Source: JANQJA01 sp047947185 (lineage in GTDB: Bacteria; Pseudomonadota; Gammaproteobacteria; Pseudomonadales; Azotimanducaceae). From it: a stretch of DNA of 64,000 nucleotides. The stretch spans positions 3,844,001 through 3,908,000 of the forward strand of contig CP170502.1 in NCBI GenBank assembly GCA_047947185.1, given 5' to 3'. The notes below the pieces were generated by a model. The model saw only the letters and a list, made by a program, of their open reading frames with translations, had not been told where the DNA came from and did not search any database. Of this stretch, positions 50,518-59,483 are shown one piece after another; position 1 is the stretch's first letter; each line of letters begins with the position of its first letter. A program made the position numbers and the translations under genes.

Positions 50518-51606
50518 TTATCCCTGATGCGCCACAAAATGTGCTCGTAAGACCTCACAGACGCGGTCATGACCTGATTGGGTCAAATGCCCGTCGTTGG
50601 GAAAATAAAAAGCACGGTCGCCTGACAACGCCGGGAACAGGTCAATAACCGGCAGGTCCCGGGCATGTGCCAGCGCCAGCAATTGTTCGCGCATTTGGCC
50701 CTGGTAAACAGCCGACAGGGTTCCTGCGGTTTGTACTGCGCTCGCACCGGGCAGAATCGCCAGCGTGAGCGTGCTGCCATTCTGCTGTTCCAGTTCACTC
50801 AAGACTGCAGCAAACAGGCCAAGCTTCGGGGCGTTTGCCTTAAGGATAGCGTCTTCGTCCACACTTGCCCGCGCTAGCCCTGCTTCCCGCAGCAACCGCA
50901 TAATTTGTGAGCCGGCAAACAGGGATTGGGCCTGCCCGCCGATCAGGTCGGCTGCGACCCGGGTCGAGCCAGTGCTCTTGAGACTGGCTGGTACGGGTTG
51001 ATGAAGCATCAGCAGCTCCCCAGTTGGACTCAAGGACGCTGCAGGCTTTGCGTAGGGCGCCTGGAAAGGGTATTCCTCACCAATGTCGAGGAGGTCATTA
51101 CCAAGATAGACCACCAGCAGGTCTTCAGTTGATCGGGACAGCAGGCGTGCGGTGGGTGCCCACAGCATCACCTGGTCTGGTGAGTAGCCGGGGATACCCC
51201 CATTCACAAAAGACACAAGCGCTGTGGTCCTGTTCAGGCAGGACACAAAAGTTTCGCTGTTGCCGACGCCCAGACCAAAAACGAAACTGTCCCCGAGTAC
51301 CAGCACGCGCCGCCTGGTATCGCGTCCGCTGTCACTCTGGCGGAGGCCCCGCGCATCCGTCGAGTAGGTTGTGGTGTAGTCAAAAGTCCTGTGTTCGCCG
51401 CGCCAACCAGGTGATAGCCGCCAGCCGAGTTGCGGATCGTGCCGAATGAGACCAGGTGCCATCTCATCAGCCGCGCTGATGTGGCTGCTGATTAGCCTCA
51501 GGACACCCTCGGCAAAAAGAAGCGCAACCAGTGTACCCAGCAGGATGGCGGTCAATCGGAAGAACCAGATTCTGAGGGGAGGTGACACGGGTGGGCGATT
51601 GGTCAT
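50518..51606 (-). CDS. SGNH/GDSL-family hydrolase with N-terminal membrane anchor
   Basis: 362-residue protein with one N-terminal membrane segment (about residues 12-36) and an SGNH hydrolase domain from about residue 98. Block I is VLVLGDSFVFG (Ser107), block II Gly in VNGGIPGYSPDQ, block III GND (169-171) and block V DGHLTQSGH (Asp and His). SGNH enzymes remove or transfer acyl groups; with a periplasmic catalytic domain, glycan O-acetyl esterase/transferase activity is plausible, and exopolysaccharide genes occur in this window, though not adjacent. Start ATG 51606. It is divergent from the unrecognised protein at 51891. Confidence 0.83.
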   Translation of the reverse strand: MTNRPPVSPPLRIWFFRLTAILLGTLVALLFAEGVLRLISSHISAADEMAPGLIRHDPQLGWRLSPGWRGEHRTFDYTTTYSTDARGLRQSDSGRDTRRRVLVLGDSFVFGLGVGNSETFVSCLNRTTALVSFVNGGIPGYSPDQVMLWAPTARLLSRSTEDLLVVYLGNDLLDIGEEYPFQAPYAKPAASLSPTGELLMLHQPVPASLKSTGSTRVAADLIGGQAQSLFAGSQIMRLLREAGLARASVDEDAILKANAPKLGLFAAVLSELEQQNGSTLTLAILPGASAVQTAGTLSAVYQGQMREQLLALAHARDLPVIDLFPALSGDRAFYFPNDGHLTQSGHDRVCEVLRAHFVAHQG

Positions 51607-51761
51607 TTCTTTACATACGAGTCTACCACGGCCATTTGTGGCTCAGACAAGCAAGTAGGGTCAATTAACAGGCAAAAGTGTCGATGTAGCTTACACTTTG
51701 GTCAGTTTTAAAGCCGGCATTTTTCGAAAAGCTATTAAAAACAATGAGTTGGGGTTTATGG

Positions 51762-51807
51762 TGTGATTTTTGCTGTTTGAACTGTGATTCTTTCCAATTT
51801 GTGATTC
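51762..51807 (+). promoter_or_regulatory. Spaced TGTGATT direct repeats upstream of an unrecognised gene
   Basis: TGTGATT occurs at 51762-51768, 51783-51789 and 51800-51806, with spacings of 21 and 17 bases, in an AT-rich region. It lies 85-130 bases before the start at 51891. Regularly spaced copies could be operator half-sites; TGTGA is also the CRP half-site, but no TCACA partner is at the proper spacing. Confidence 0.3.
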
Positions 51808-51890
51808 AGTTCGCTTTTTTGGAGAGCCGACTAACCTACAATTCGCTTACAAACGTAAACAACCAAAAGTCAGATGGGGAAGTCAGACAT

Positions 51891-52931
51891 ATGAGTTTAC
51901 TCGAGGGACGTAAGCAACGGATGCGTGATACGAACCTTGCCAGGGCGGCACTCTACTCAGATTCGCCGGGCATTCTGGAAATTGAGGAAGTCTTTCCGGA
52001 AAAGGTACCCAAGAGCGTTGAGGCGTTGCTCACACAACTGCGTACACCCGGTTTGACGCCGGAAGCAGCCTTTACGCCGACCATTGAAATCATTTATCGC
52101 GCCTTCATGGAATCCGTTGATGACGAATCCAGAAAACTGGTGTTTCTCTGCGTCGTGAAAGAAGTTGAATCAGGTGGCCTCGGTGCTGAAGCGCTGCTGC
52201 CATTCTGCCAGTGTGAGACCAATCATCACCTGGTTAACGATGCGGTACGTGCTTTCCTGCAACACAAACGTGGCACCCTGGAGCAGCCCATGCTGGCCAC
52301 AGCCATTCTGCTGGATCTGCTGGCCGAACGGAAATTCAGGAATGTGGGTGCCGCTTTTGCTGGCATGGTATGTTTTGGTGATCGCCGGGTCTGCGCGGTG
52401 CTGAGGACAGTGCGTGACCGCGTTGCCGTTGCTGATACGCGGGCTTTTGCCCGGGCTGTTTCCAATCCCCTGTTCCTGCCTTCTATTGAATTCTGTATCG
52501 ATTGGCTGGTTGATCTGACCGATGACCGGAATTTCGAGAAAGCTGTGCATGTTTCCTCAGCCATCGCGTCCATGGTGGTCAACGATTCAACCTTGCTGGT
52601 GCACCAGCGCCAGTCCCATTTCGGACCTTACTGTTTCTCTCAGAGCCAGTCATTTGCGCCCATGCGTTTTGATGACTTGCTTGATGAATTGCGGCCCATG
52701 CTGGAAACGCTGCGACAGCTGGGTATGCCGGCAGTGGAGCGCATGCTTGAAATTATCGCAGACCCGATGTCAGCCAACGTGGATGACCTGGATCGACGGA
52801 AAGAAAGCAGCCGCCGCAAACGCTCGGACCGACGTGTCAGTGATCGACGGATAGTCAACATTCGTCCTGCCGTGGATCGCCGTGCTGAACAGCGTCGCGA
52901 TACAGAACGCCGGACAGCCGAACGGCGTTAG
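51891..52931 (+). CDS. Unrecognised protein, paralogue 1 of a convergent pair, with Arg-rich tail
   Basis: 346-residue soluble protein, with no signal peptide or membrane segment, of no family that I recognise. The central part (residues about 100-230) aligns by eye with the protein encoded convergently at 53093-53947: LLPFCQCETNHHLVNDAVRAFL, then AFAGMVCFGDRRVCAVLRTVRD, FARAV, and SIEFCIDWLVDL recur there. The last ~55 residues form an Arg/Asp/Glu tail (DRRKESSRRKRSDRRVSDRR and on). ATG 51891 is chosen over an open frame to 51744 because it has GGGGAAG about 10 bases upstream. A strong terminator follows. Conserved Asn-His-His (NHH) in both copies could be functional. Confidence 0.82.
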   Translation: MSLLEGRKQRMRDTNLARAALYSDSPGILEIEEVFPEKVPKSVEALLTQLRTPGLTPEAAFTPTIEIIYRAFMESVDDESRKLVFLCVVKEVESGGLGAEALLPFCQCETNHHLVNDAVRAFLQHKRGTLEQPMLATAILLDLLAERKFRNVGAAFAGMVCFGDRRVCAVLRTVRDRVAVADTRAFARAVSNPLFLPSIEFCIDWLVDLTDDRNFEKAVHVSSAIASMVVNDSTLLVHQRQSHFGPYCFSQSQSFAPMRFDDLLDELRPMLETLRQLGMPAVERMLEIIADPMSANVDDLDRRKESSRRKRSDRRVSDRRIVNIRPAVDRRAEQRRDTERRTAERR

Positions 52932-52957
52932 CCGCTGGAACCATGCGGGATCAATGT

Positions 52958-52988
52958 AAATGCCTCGCACTGCGAGGCATTTTTTTTC
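52958..52988 (+). terminator. Rho-independent terminator
   Basis: Inverted repeat ATGCCTCGCA / TGCGAGGCAT (52960-52980) followed by a run of T (to 52987), 29 bases after the stop of the rightward unrecognised gene. Confidence 0.9.
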
Positions 52989-53045
52989 GGGAAGATTTCG
53001 CCTGGTCAGGAATCGTGCGAAGGCATCGAGTTAGTGGCTGACAAT

Positions 53046-53072
53046 AAAAAGCCCTGAAGTTCAGGGCTTTTT
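53046..53072 (-). terminator. Symmetric terminator for the leftward paralogue gene
   Basis: Perfect 13-base inverted repeat AAAAAGCCCTGAA / TTCAGGGCTTTTT around one central base. Read leftward it gives a GC stem followed by a T-run, 20 bases beyond the stop at 53093; it would also stop rightward transcription. Confidence 0.88.
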
Positions 53073-53092
53073 ATGTTTTATGAGTGCAGCGG

Positions 53093-53947
53093 TCAGCCGT
53101 TCTGCCGAAGGCGGCGTGCCCTGGGGACATGGTCCCGCGCGGTGTTGATGATCTTCTGTACCAGGTGTTTTGCCGGTGAAGCTTGCAGCAGCCCTTCGAG
53201 CACTGGCTTAACCTCAAGAAAAAACTCTCCAAAGGTGGTGGTTTCCGTAAGTACGCTGGCCTTGAACCCAACGGTTTCTGCAGCTGGCGTTCTGTACACC
53301 AGTCCTGTCTGGTCCCGCCCGATTGAGGCAATGAGGCTGCAACCCAGGTGCTTGAACCCGGCTTCATCTCCCTCACCCAGAAGTTCCGTCATCCACTCGA
53401 GGCAGAACTCAAAGGAGGAGGCGCGAATGTAGCCATCCTGAACCCTGGCAAAACTCTTGATGTCGTGATCTGCCATATGTTGGCGCAGGGCCCGTGCGGG
53501 GCCAAAAACTCGCTGGTCAGACATGGAGACTATGCCGGCCAGCACGGCACCCTTGTTGACAATACGGTTATCGCGAAAGAGTCGACTGATCTCGTCGAGG
53601 CCGGCGAGTTCAAAGGCAATGTCGCAGGGCCGCAGTGAGAGGTAGTCCCTGACAGCGACAAATACCATATGGTGGTTTGATTCAAACAGGATAAAAGGCA
53701 ACAGGCTGCTTGCGCGGAGCTCGCCTTTAATGACAGACATTTTAATCGAATGATAGAAACCCTGTCGGACATCCAGTCCTGAGGTTTTTGTCAACACGGT
53801 GTAGGCCATGGCTGCAGCAGCGTTTGCCGAGCGTGCATCCTCAAACGTGAACTGTTCCAAGGTGCGCCTGACAGCCGGCGAGGGACCGGTCAAGGAAACC
53901 GGGTAGAGGCTGGTCCCGTTTTGTGTAAATTTCTCCTGACTCAACAT
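53093..53947 (-). CDS. Unrecognised protein, paralogue 2 of a convergent pair
   Basis: 284-residue soluble protein related to the one at 51891-52931 but without its Arg-rich tail. Shared blocks include LLPFILFESNHHMVFVAVRDYL, AVLAGIVSMSDQRVFGPARALRQ, KSFARV and SFEFCLEWMTEL, so the two descend from one gene. The C-terminus ends in a basic RARRLRQNG. No signal or membrane segment; no known domain seen. ATG 53947 is chosen since AAGGA lies 7 bases before it; an open frame upstream to 54019 has no family support. Convergent orientation with two back-to-back terminators isolates the genes from each other. The function is unknown. Confidence 0.82.
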   Translation of the reverse strand: MLSQEKFTQNGTSLYPVSLTGPSPAVRRTLEQFTFEDARSANAAAAMAYTVLTKTSGLDVRQGFYHSIKMSVIKGELRASSLLPFILFESNHHMVFVAVRDYLSLRPCDIAFELAGLDEISRLFRDNRIVNKGAVLAGIVSMSDQRVFGPARALRQHMADHDIKSFARVQDGYIRASSFEFCLEWMTELLGEGDEAGFKHLGCSLIASIGRDQTGLVYRTPAAETVGFKASVLTETTTFGEFFLEVKPVLEGLLQASPAKHLVQKIINTARDHVPRARRLRQNG

Positions 53948-54106
53948 ACTCATTCCTTGAGAGTATTCGGAAAAAAAGTATAAACCCAACCCGCGAACCC
54001 GTTTATTGAACTGGTTCACATTATTGTTAAGTTTTGTAAGCTTTTCCGGGTCAGCAATTTACCGGGGCTTGTCAGTCATTTAGCACAAAGAGGGGTACTC
54101 CGGGCG

Positions 54107-54570
54107 TTGAGTTCCCTCCGCTCCGGCCTTGCGGCCTCCGGTCGGGGCGACGGCTGCGCCGTCGATGAGGCCCCTCCGCTTTGGTCGGGGCGACGGCTAC
54201 TCCGTCGTTTCGACCGGAGTGGCGTAGCCACGAAGCGGAGAAATCCCGGTGTTGAAAGGCGAGATCCCTCCACTACGGCCCTGCGGGCCTCCGGTCGGGA
54301 TGACGGAGGTACTACGGCCTTACGGCTTGCGGTCGGGGCGACGGCTGCGCCGTCGTTTCGACCGGAGTGGCGTAGCCACGAAGCGGAGAAATCCCGGTGT
54401 TGAAAGGCGAGATCCCTCCACTACGGCCCTGCGGGCCTCCGGTCGGGATGACGGAGGTACTACGGTCTTACGGCCTGCGGTCGGGATGACAGGGTGGATT
54501 GCCCGGCGGTACGACGGCTACGCCGTCGTTTCGACCGGAGTGGCGTAGCCACGAAGCGGAGAAATCCCGC
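54107..54570. repeat. Hairpin-rich intergenic repeat array, copy B
   Basis: Three identical 46-base blocks starting CGTCGTTTCGACCGGAG lie at 54203, 54351 and 54524. The first two sit in a nearly identical 148-base tandem unit, indicating recent duplication. Between them are inverted elements (CGACGGC-TGC-GCCGTCG and GGCCC-TGC-GGGCC) and GAGATCCCTCC half units. The block ends 9 bases from the PrsT stop. Same family as the repeats at 44.6 and 59.3 kb. Confidence 0.88.
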
Positions 54571-54578
54571 CCTTGCAA

Positions 54579-57179
54579 CTAGTCTTCCATCGCCTTTTTG
54601 TAGTGCTGCTGAATTTCCTCGTTGTCAGGTACCAGTTCCACTGCTTTTGCCAGGATCTCCCGGGCTTTTGCCTTGTCACCCGAGAGGTAGAGGAACCAGC
54701 CGTAGGTATCCATGATTTCACCGCTGTTTGGCGCCAGTTCATGTGCCTTTTTGCCGGCTGCGAGTGCCTTTGCCAATTCCTTCTCGCCGTAGATCCAGGC
54801 CAGGTTGTTGTGTGCAATGGCAATATTGGCATTCGCCGCCAGCAACGCTTCATAGCCGGCTCTTGCCTTGTCCATCTGCCCGTTTTCCAGGTAGTGGCCT
54901 GAACGCGTGAGGCCGGGAAGCACACTCTGGGGTGCTGCTGCCTGCCACTCGTCAAAAAAGCTTTCCAAGGTTGTCGGGGCCGCTGTCTGAGCCCTCATGA
55001 CCTGGTAGCGTTTCAGGGCGAGCTGATCGCTGGGTGCTGCTTGCCATGCCTCAAGGTAGGCGGCAGCCGCAGCACCGTACTGTTCGCGTGCAAGGGCAAT
55101 GTCCCCGGTAAAGATATCAACCACGGGTGCATCGGGCTGGACTGCTTTCAGACTGGCCAGGACCTTTTCTGCTTCCCCAAGTTGTTCTGCGGCCAGCTCA
55201 GTCTGAATTAGCAGGACCAGCAGGCCGGGCTCTTCCGGGGTCTCGCCGAGCGCGCCCAGCAGCAGGTTGCGGCTGGCGGCAAAATCGCGTTTCTGCAGGA
55301 AAGACTGGGCTTCGGAGAGAGTAAGTGCTCGCTCAATCTGAATGTACTGCGGAGTGGTCTTGTCGCTGATTCCCTCGAGCGCGGCGCGCGCTTCGGCAAA
55401 TTTCTGGTTGCGACCGTAGTATTCGGCAAGTACAAGCGACGGTGCCTGCTCGCTGGATTGCCGTGCCAGTGACTGGAGTTCGGACTGTGCTTCAGTGCTC
55501 TTGCCCTGGAGTTCGAGCGCCGTCACCAGGCCTTTGTAGCCATTAACGTTAGCTGGGTCGGCCTTAATGGCCGCTCGGAACCGGTTGGCGGCCGCTGGCC
55601 AATTCTCTTTCAGCAGATCAATGCGGGCCTGTAAAGAAAGCTTCGGGTAAGAATTCTCGTTCTTGATGGCGGCCAGCACTTTGGACGCCTCGTCCAGTTC
55701 CTCCAGGGATACCAGGTAGCTGGCAACCATTACCTGGGTCTCTTCCGAATCCGGGTTGGCGACGCGCAGTGAGTTGGAGAATTCCCGTGCTTCCTGTGCG
55801 CGTCCCATGGACACCAACTGTTGCAGCAGGGCAAATTGCAGCGTGACTTCCTGGGGCACCAGGTCATAGCCGGCCTCGAGTTCCTCAAGGGCCTTTTCGG
55901 GACGGTTGGTCATGTTGTAAAGGCGGATCAGGGGCAGCCTTAACCTGACGTCTTCGGAATTCAGTTCAACACTCCGGCGCAGGTACAATTCTCCCTCTTC
56001 CAGTTCACCGGCACTGACCTTGGCAATACCGTAAAGGGCAACAACGCGCGCATCGGTCGCTGAATCGATGTCTTTCTTGAGTTTGTCGATTACGTTCTGG
56101 GGCTGGTTCAGCCGTAGCTCGGCCAGGGCGTACATCTGCAGGGTAGTAGGAGTGGCAATTTCCGGGTCGACGTACTGCTCAAACTTTTTGGCGGCGGCCT
56201 GGCTGTTGCCTTCCAGGAATTCGAGCACACCAAGCAGCGTGCCGGCCTGCTGGGAATTGGGCGCAACCGCAGTCACAGCCTCCAGCAGTGTCCGGGCTTC
56301 CTCAAAGTTGCTGGCAGCAATGGCTTCAATGGCAGCCTGAAGGTTTTCATTGACCTGCTGGGTCTCGGGCATGGACTCGGCCAGCAGCTGGGAGTAAATC
56401 ATGGCCTCGCTGGATTTACCCTGGCGCGTCAGGATATCGCGCAAGGCGGACAACATGGTGAAGCGGATGGGCGTCATGATGTCTGACGCGGGTGCACTGG
56501 CGACGGCGTCCATCAGCAGGGTTTCGGCCCCGTCCAGGTCGCCCTGGGCGGTGCGTATCTGGCTGGACAGCATCAGTGCCTCCAGGTTATCGGGAGCCAG
56601 AGCCAGGGCCTCGTCTGCAAGCGTGAGGGCCCCATCCAGGTTTTCCTGGTTTGCCTCGATACGCGCCAGACCAAGGATTGCCTTCACTGCAACCGGGGAT
56701 TCCCTCAGTGCTGTATAGCCACTACGTGCCTCCTCCAGGTTGCCCCGCGCGGCGGCCAGGTCGGCTACAATCAGGTCCCGCTCTACAGGTTTGGCGTCAA
56801 GTGCGCTCATATTTGCAGTAACAAGGTCACCTGCGGAGCGCACCTTCCCTGCGTTGAGGTAAGCCCGGCCCAGCGTCAGGAAATATTCGGGCGAGGTGCC
56901 GTCAACCTCTTCCAGCAGCTTGGTCGCTTCAAGCGCCTGGCCAATATCGGTAAAAATGCCGGCCAGGGCAACATAACCACGCTCATCCGAGGGTGCCGCC
57001 TGCATGGCATTGCGCGCCTCAATGATGGCTGACCGGTATTGCCCCTGCGCCTGGAAACTGTCGGCGTTGGCAATAAAGGTGCTGATGTCCTGGGTTTCTT
57101 CTCCTTCACCACCACCACAAGCTGCAAGCAGCAGCACTGACAGCAGGGTAATGGTTAGCTTGCTCGATTTGCTGATCAC
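54579..57179 (-). CDS. prsT: XrtA/PEP-CTERM system TPR-repeat lipoprotein PrsT
   Basis: 866-residue lipoprotein with lipobox LLAAC (lipid Cys at residue 21) and about 20 TPR-like helical repeats along its length. PrsT is a marker TPR protein of XrtA/PEP-CTERM genomes, encoded near the PrsK/PrsR two-component pair, and probably helps polysaccharide or surface-protein export in the periplasm or at the outer membrane. Recognisable repeats include FQAQGQYRSAIIEARNAMQAAP and ARAGYEALLAANANIAIAHNNLAWIYG (shown in part). It is divergent from prsK across 91 bases, which should hold both promoters. A hairpin-rich repeat lies immediately downstream. Confidence 0.88.
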   Translation of the reverse strand: MISKSSKLTITLLSVLLLAACGGGEGEETQDISTFIANADSFQAQGQYRSAIIEARNAMQAAPSDERGYVALAGIFTDIGQALEATKLLEEVDGTSPEYFLTLGRAYLNAGKVRSAGDLVTANMSALDAKPVERDLIVADLAAARGNLEEARSGYTALRESPVAVKAILGLARIEANQENLDGALTLADEALALAPDNLEALMLSSQIRTAQGDLDGAETLLMDAVASAPASDIMTPIRFTMLSALRDILTRQGKSSEAMIYSQLLAESMPETQQVNENLQAAIEAIAASNFEEARTLLEAVTAVAPNSQQAGTLLGVLEFLEGNSQAAAKKFEQYVDPEIATPTTLQMYALAELRLNQPQNVIDKLKKDIDSATDARVVALYGIAKVSAGELEEGELYLRRSVELNSEDVRLRLPLIRLYNMTNRPEKALEELEAGYDLVPQEVTLQFALLQQLVSMGRAQEAREFSNSLRVANPDSEETQVMVASYLVSLEELDEASKVLAAIKNENSYPKLSLQARIDLLKENWPAAANRFRAAIKADPANVNGYKGLVTALELQGKSTEAQSELQSLARQSSEQAPSLVLAEYYGRNQKFAEARAALEGISDKTTPQYIQIERALTLSEAQSFLQKRDFAASRNLLLGALGETPEEPGLLVLLIQTELAAEQLGEAEKVLASLKAVQPDAPVVDIFTGDIALAREQYGAAAAAYLEAWQAAPSDQLALKRYQVMRAQTAAPTTLESFFDEWQAAAPQSVLPGLTRSGHYLENGQMDKARAGYEALLAANANIAIAHNNLAWIYGEKELAKALAAGKKAHELAPNSGEIMDTYGWFLYLSGDKAKAREILAKAVELVPDNEEIQQHYKKAMED

Positions 57180-57270
57180 GTTCCTTGGCCCTTTTTCCGG
57201 ATGTTGTAGTGCAATGCAGAATTGTAACGCACTCTGACGCTTTCGATGACGAGAAGATTGTCAGATTTTA

Positions 57271-59313
57271 GTGGTTGACAAGTTGCATCACAGATCAGAA
57301 AGTCGGAACGCCAATTCCGAGTCAACGGGCCTTTGCTTGAGTAGTCTGATCAACGTTAGCTCATCACTTAGCGCGTTATTGTACCTGCTGATAGCGGTCT
57401 CCTATGCAATCGGTCGTAAACCGGGAAGCACGACCTTCATCCCGGTACTTCTGGTTTCAGCAATCTGGAGTACCGTCTCCGGGCTGCACCCCGTGTTTGA
57501 CTTTTTTCACGTGGCTTTCTGGTCAACAACCTTCCTGATTGTGATTGGCCAGCAACGTCGCCTTGTACTCTGGTCGGCGCCGGTTGCGGCGGCGCTGGGC
57601 GCGCTTATTTCTGTCACACCAGGCAGCGGTGTAGGGGTCTACTACCTTTACCTTTATGCCTGCGTGGGTACATTGCTGTTGCTGGAACAGTTCATCCGCT
57701 ACAACCCCGGACGATTGCGCGCACTCGGAATTGGAATGGGCGCACTTTTCCTCTTTAACCTTTACATCTATGCCAGCGGTCTGATGGATGGTGAAATCAC
57801 TTTCCAGTTGCTGCAAAGCCGGGAACTGGCAAACCTGAGCGTTGCGCTGCTGCTGGTGGCGGCTCCCTTCTTTATGGGTAGCGAGGAAAGACCAAGGAAG
57901 CTGGGACTTTCCCGAGGGACGGTATTTACCACAACGAGCCTGGTTCTGGCCGGTTTTGTACTGCTGGCCGTCGCGACGCTGGGCTACCTTATGCGCCTGG
58001 GTGGCGGCCAGTACAGCTTCATCCTGCAGCATTTTGTGCCGTTTCTGGGTGCGCTCTGCGTTGGACTTTACCTGGCTTCATCCCAGCGCCGGGCGCGCAT
58101 CCGTGTCTGGATTGACAAGATACTGTTCCGTACCAAATATGACTACAACATCGAATGGCGCAACCTCAGTGAGCGGCTGGCGATCGGCGAAGACCGGCGA
58201 GAGTATGGCGAAGCTGCCCTGAACGCGATATTACCCATTCTTAATGCCACGGGTGGCGCCCTGTTCCTGCGGGATGACAGCGGTCTTGTGCCGCGAGACA
58301 GGATCAATCTGGCGGTGAACCTGCTGCCGGTGACGCCGGAAGCGGAAGGCTTCTTCAGGCAACTTGAAAGTAACTGGATATTTGTGCTGACGCCGCTGGC
58401 TGAGAAGCTTGCGCGCCACAATGAACTGATACCGGAAAGCCTGAAGCAGATTCCGGATGCGCGCCTGATTTTGCCGCTGACCAACAACAATGTGCTGGTC
58501 GGGTTTGTGCTGATATGCGGCCCTGCGTCAATCACCGAGGACTTTGACTGGGAAGATCTTGATCTGTTTCGCATGGTGAGTCGCCAGGTTGCCAGCTTTG
58601 TGGGCTATCAGGCGCTGTATGAGGAGATGGTGGTCAAGCGTCAGTTCGAAGCGTTTCATCAGTTCACGACTTTTGTTATGCACGACCTGAAAAACCTGAT
58701 TGCACAGCAGGCCCTTGTGGTGCAGAACGCGTCCCGGTTCATCGACAAGCCGGAGTTTGTCGCGGATGCCATTGACACGATAGACAGCTCCGTCAAACGC
58801 ATGGAGCGCATGATCCGTAAGTTGAGCCAGAACACCTATATCGACCAGCCAGGTGGAGAACTCAAGCGCGTCTCCCTGACCGCTGCAGCCACAACAGCGG
58901 TTGAGCGTGCCCAGGTCAAGAAACCGCTGCCGACGCTGGTCGGAGGTGATCAGGTGCTTGGCGTCAAGGCTGACTTTGATGCGCTGGTGATGGCGCTGTC
59001 ACACCTGATCTCCAACGGTCAGGACGCCTGTGAAGGTCGTGATGGATCGGTAGAAGTCCGGTTGGCCGCAGATGGTGACAGCGCCGTCTGCGAGATTATA
59101 GATACCGGCGAAGGTATGGACGAGGCGTTCATCCGGGACCGGCTGTTCAAGCCGTTTGACTCAACCAAGAGTACCAAGGGAATGGGGGTTGGGGCTTACC
59201 AGTGCCGGCAGATTATCCTGCGGTTTGGTGGTCAGTTGACGGTCAACAGTGAGCCAGGTGTTGGGAGTCGTTTTATCGTGCGGTTGCCGCTGGCTGACGA
59301 GGGCGGAAATTGA
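57271..59313 (+). CDS. prsK: XrtA/PEP-CTERM system sensor histidine kinase PrsK
   Basis: 680-residue membrane sensor kinase. About eight membrane segments (residues about 32-272), then a GAF-like region (about 290-455), and a histidine kinase core with His471 in FVMHDLKNLIAQQ. The N-box is HLISNGQDACEG, the G1 box DTGEGMDEAF and the G2 region MGVGAYQCRQI. PrsK phosphorylates a sigma-54-type response regulator (PrsR) controlling exopolysaccharide and PEP-CTERM genes. No prsR lies next to it here. The start is uncertain: GTG 57271 has no ribosome site; TTG 57337 would place the N-terminus closer to other PrsK proteins. The stop codon belongs to the terminal repeat of the downstream element. Confidence 0.9.
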   Translation: MVDKLHHRSESRNANSESTGLCLSSLINVSSSLSALLYLLIAVSYAIGRKPGSTTFIPVLLVSAIWSTVSGLHPVFDFFHVAFWSTTFLIVIGQQRRLVLWSAPVAAALGALISVTPGSGVGVYYLYLYACVGTLLLLEQFIRYNPGRLRALGIGMGALFLFNLYIYASGLMDGEITFQLLQSRELANLSVALLLVAAPFFMGSEERPRKLGLSRGTVFTTTSLVLAGFVLLAVATLGYLMRLGGGQYSFILQHFVPFLGALCVGLYLASSQRRARIRVWIDKILFRTKYDYNIEWRNLSERLAIGEDRREYGEAALNAILPILNATGGALFLRDDSGLVPRDRINLAVNLLPVTPEAEGFFRQLESNWIFVLTPLAEKLARHNELIPESLKQIPDARLILPLTNNNVLVGFVLICGPASITEDFDWEDLDLFRMVSRQVASFVGYQALYEEMVVKRQFEAFHQFTTFVMHDLKNLIAQQALVVQNASRFIDKPEFVADAIDTIDSSVKRMERMIRKLSQNTYIDQPGGELKRVSLTAAATTAVERAQVKKPLPTLVGGDQVLGVKADFDALVMALSHLISNGQDACEGRDGSVEVRLAADGDSAVCEIIDTGEGMDEAFIRDRLFKPFDSTKSTKGMGVGAYQCRQIILRFGGQLTVNSEPGVGSRFIVRLPLADEGGN

Positions 59314-59483
59314 GGTCTCTCCGCTTCGCGGCTGCGCCGCTCCGGTCGAGACGACAGCGATAGTGTCATCCCTCCGCTCCGGTCGAGACGACAGCGATAG
59401 TGTCATCCCTTCTCTCCGGTCGAGACGACATAGAGGGTGTCATCTCGACTGGAGGCCCGCAGGGCCGGAACGGAGAGATCTCA
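59311..59483. repeat. Intergenic repeat element with inverted ends supplying both neighbours' stop codons, copy C
   Basis: Terminal inverted repeats TGAGGTCTCTCCG (59311-59323) and CGGAGAGATCTCA (59471-59483) differ at one base. Inside are a 37-base tandem repeat (CTCCGG starts at 59340, 59377 and 59414) and a second inverted pair, CCGGTCGAGACGACA versus TGTCATCTCGACTGG. The first TGA is the prsK stop and the last TCA is the reverse-strand TGA of cysNC. Confidence 0.88.

Noticed and set aside
54107..54570. Possible CRISPR array or coding repeats
   Set aside because: Units are 148-173 bases apart without uniform short repeats and spacers; the open frames across it are translations of the hairpin repeats.
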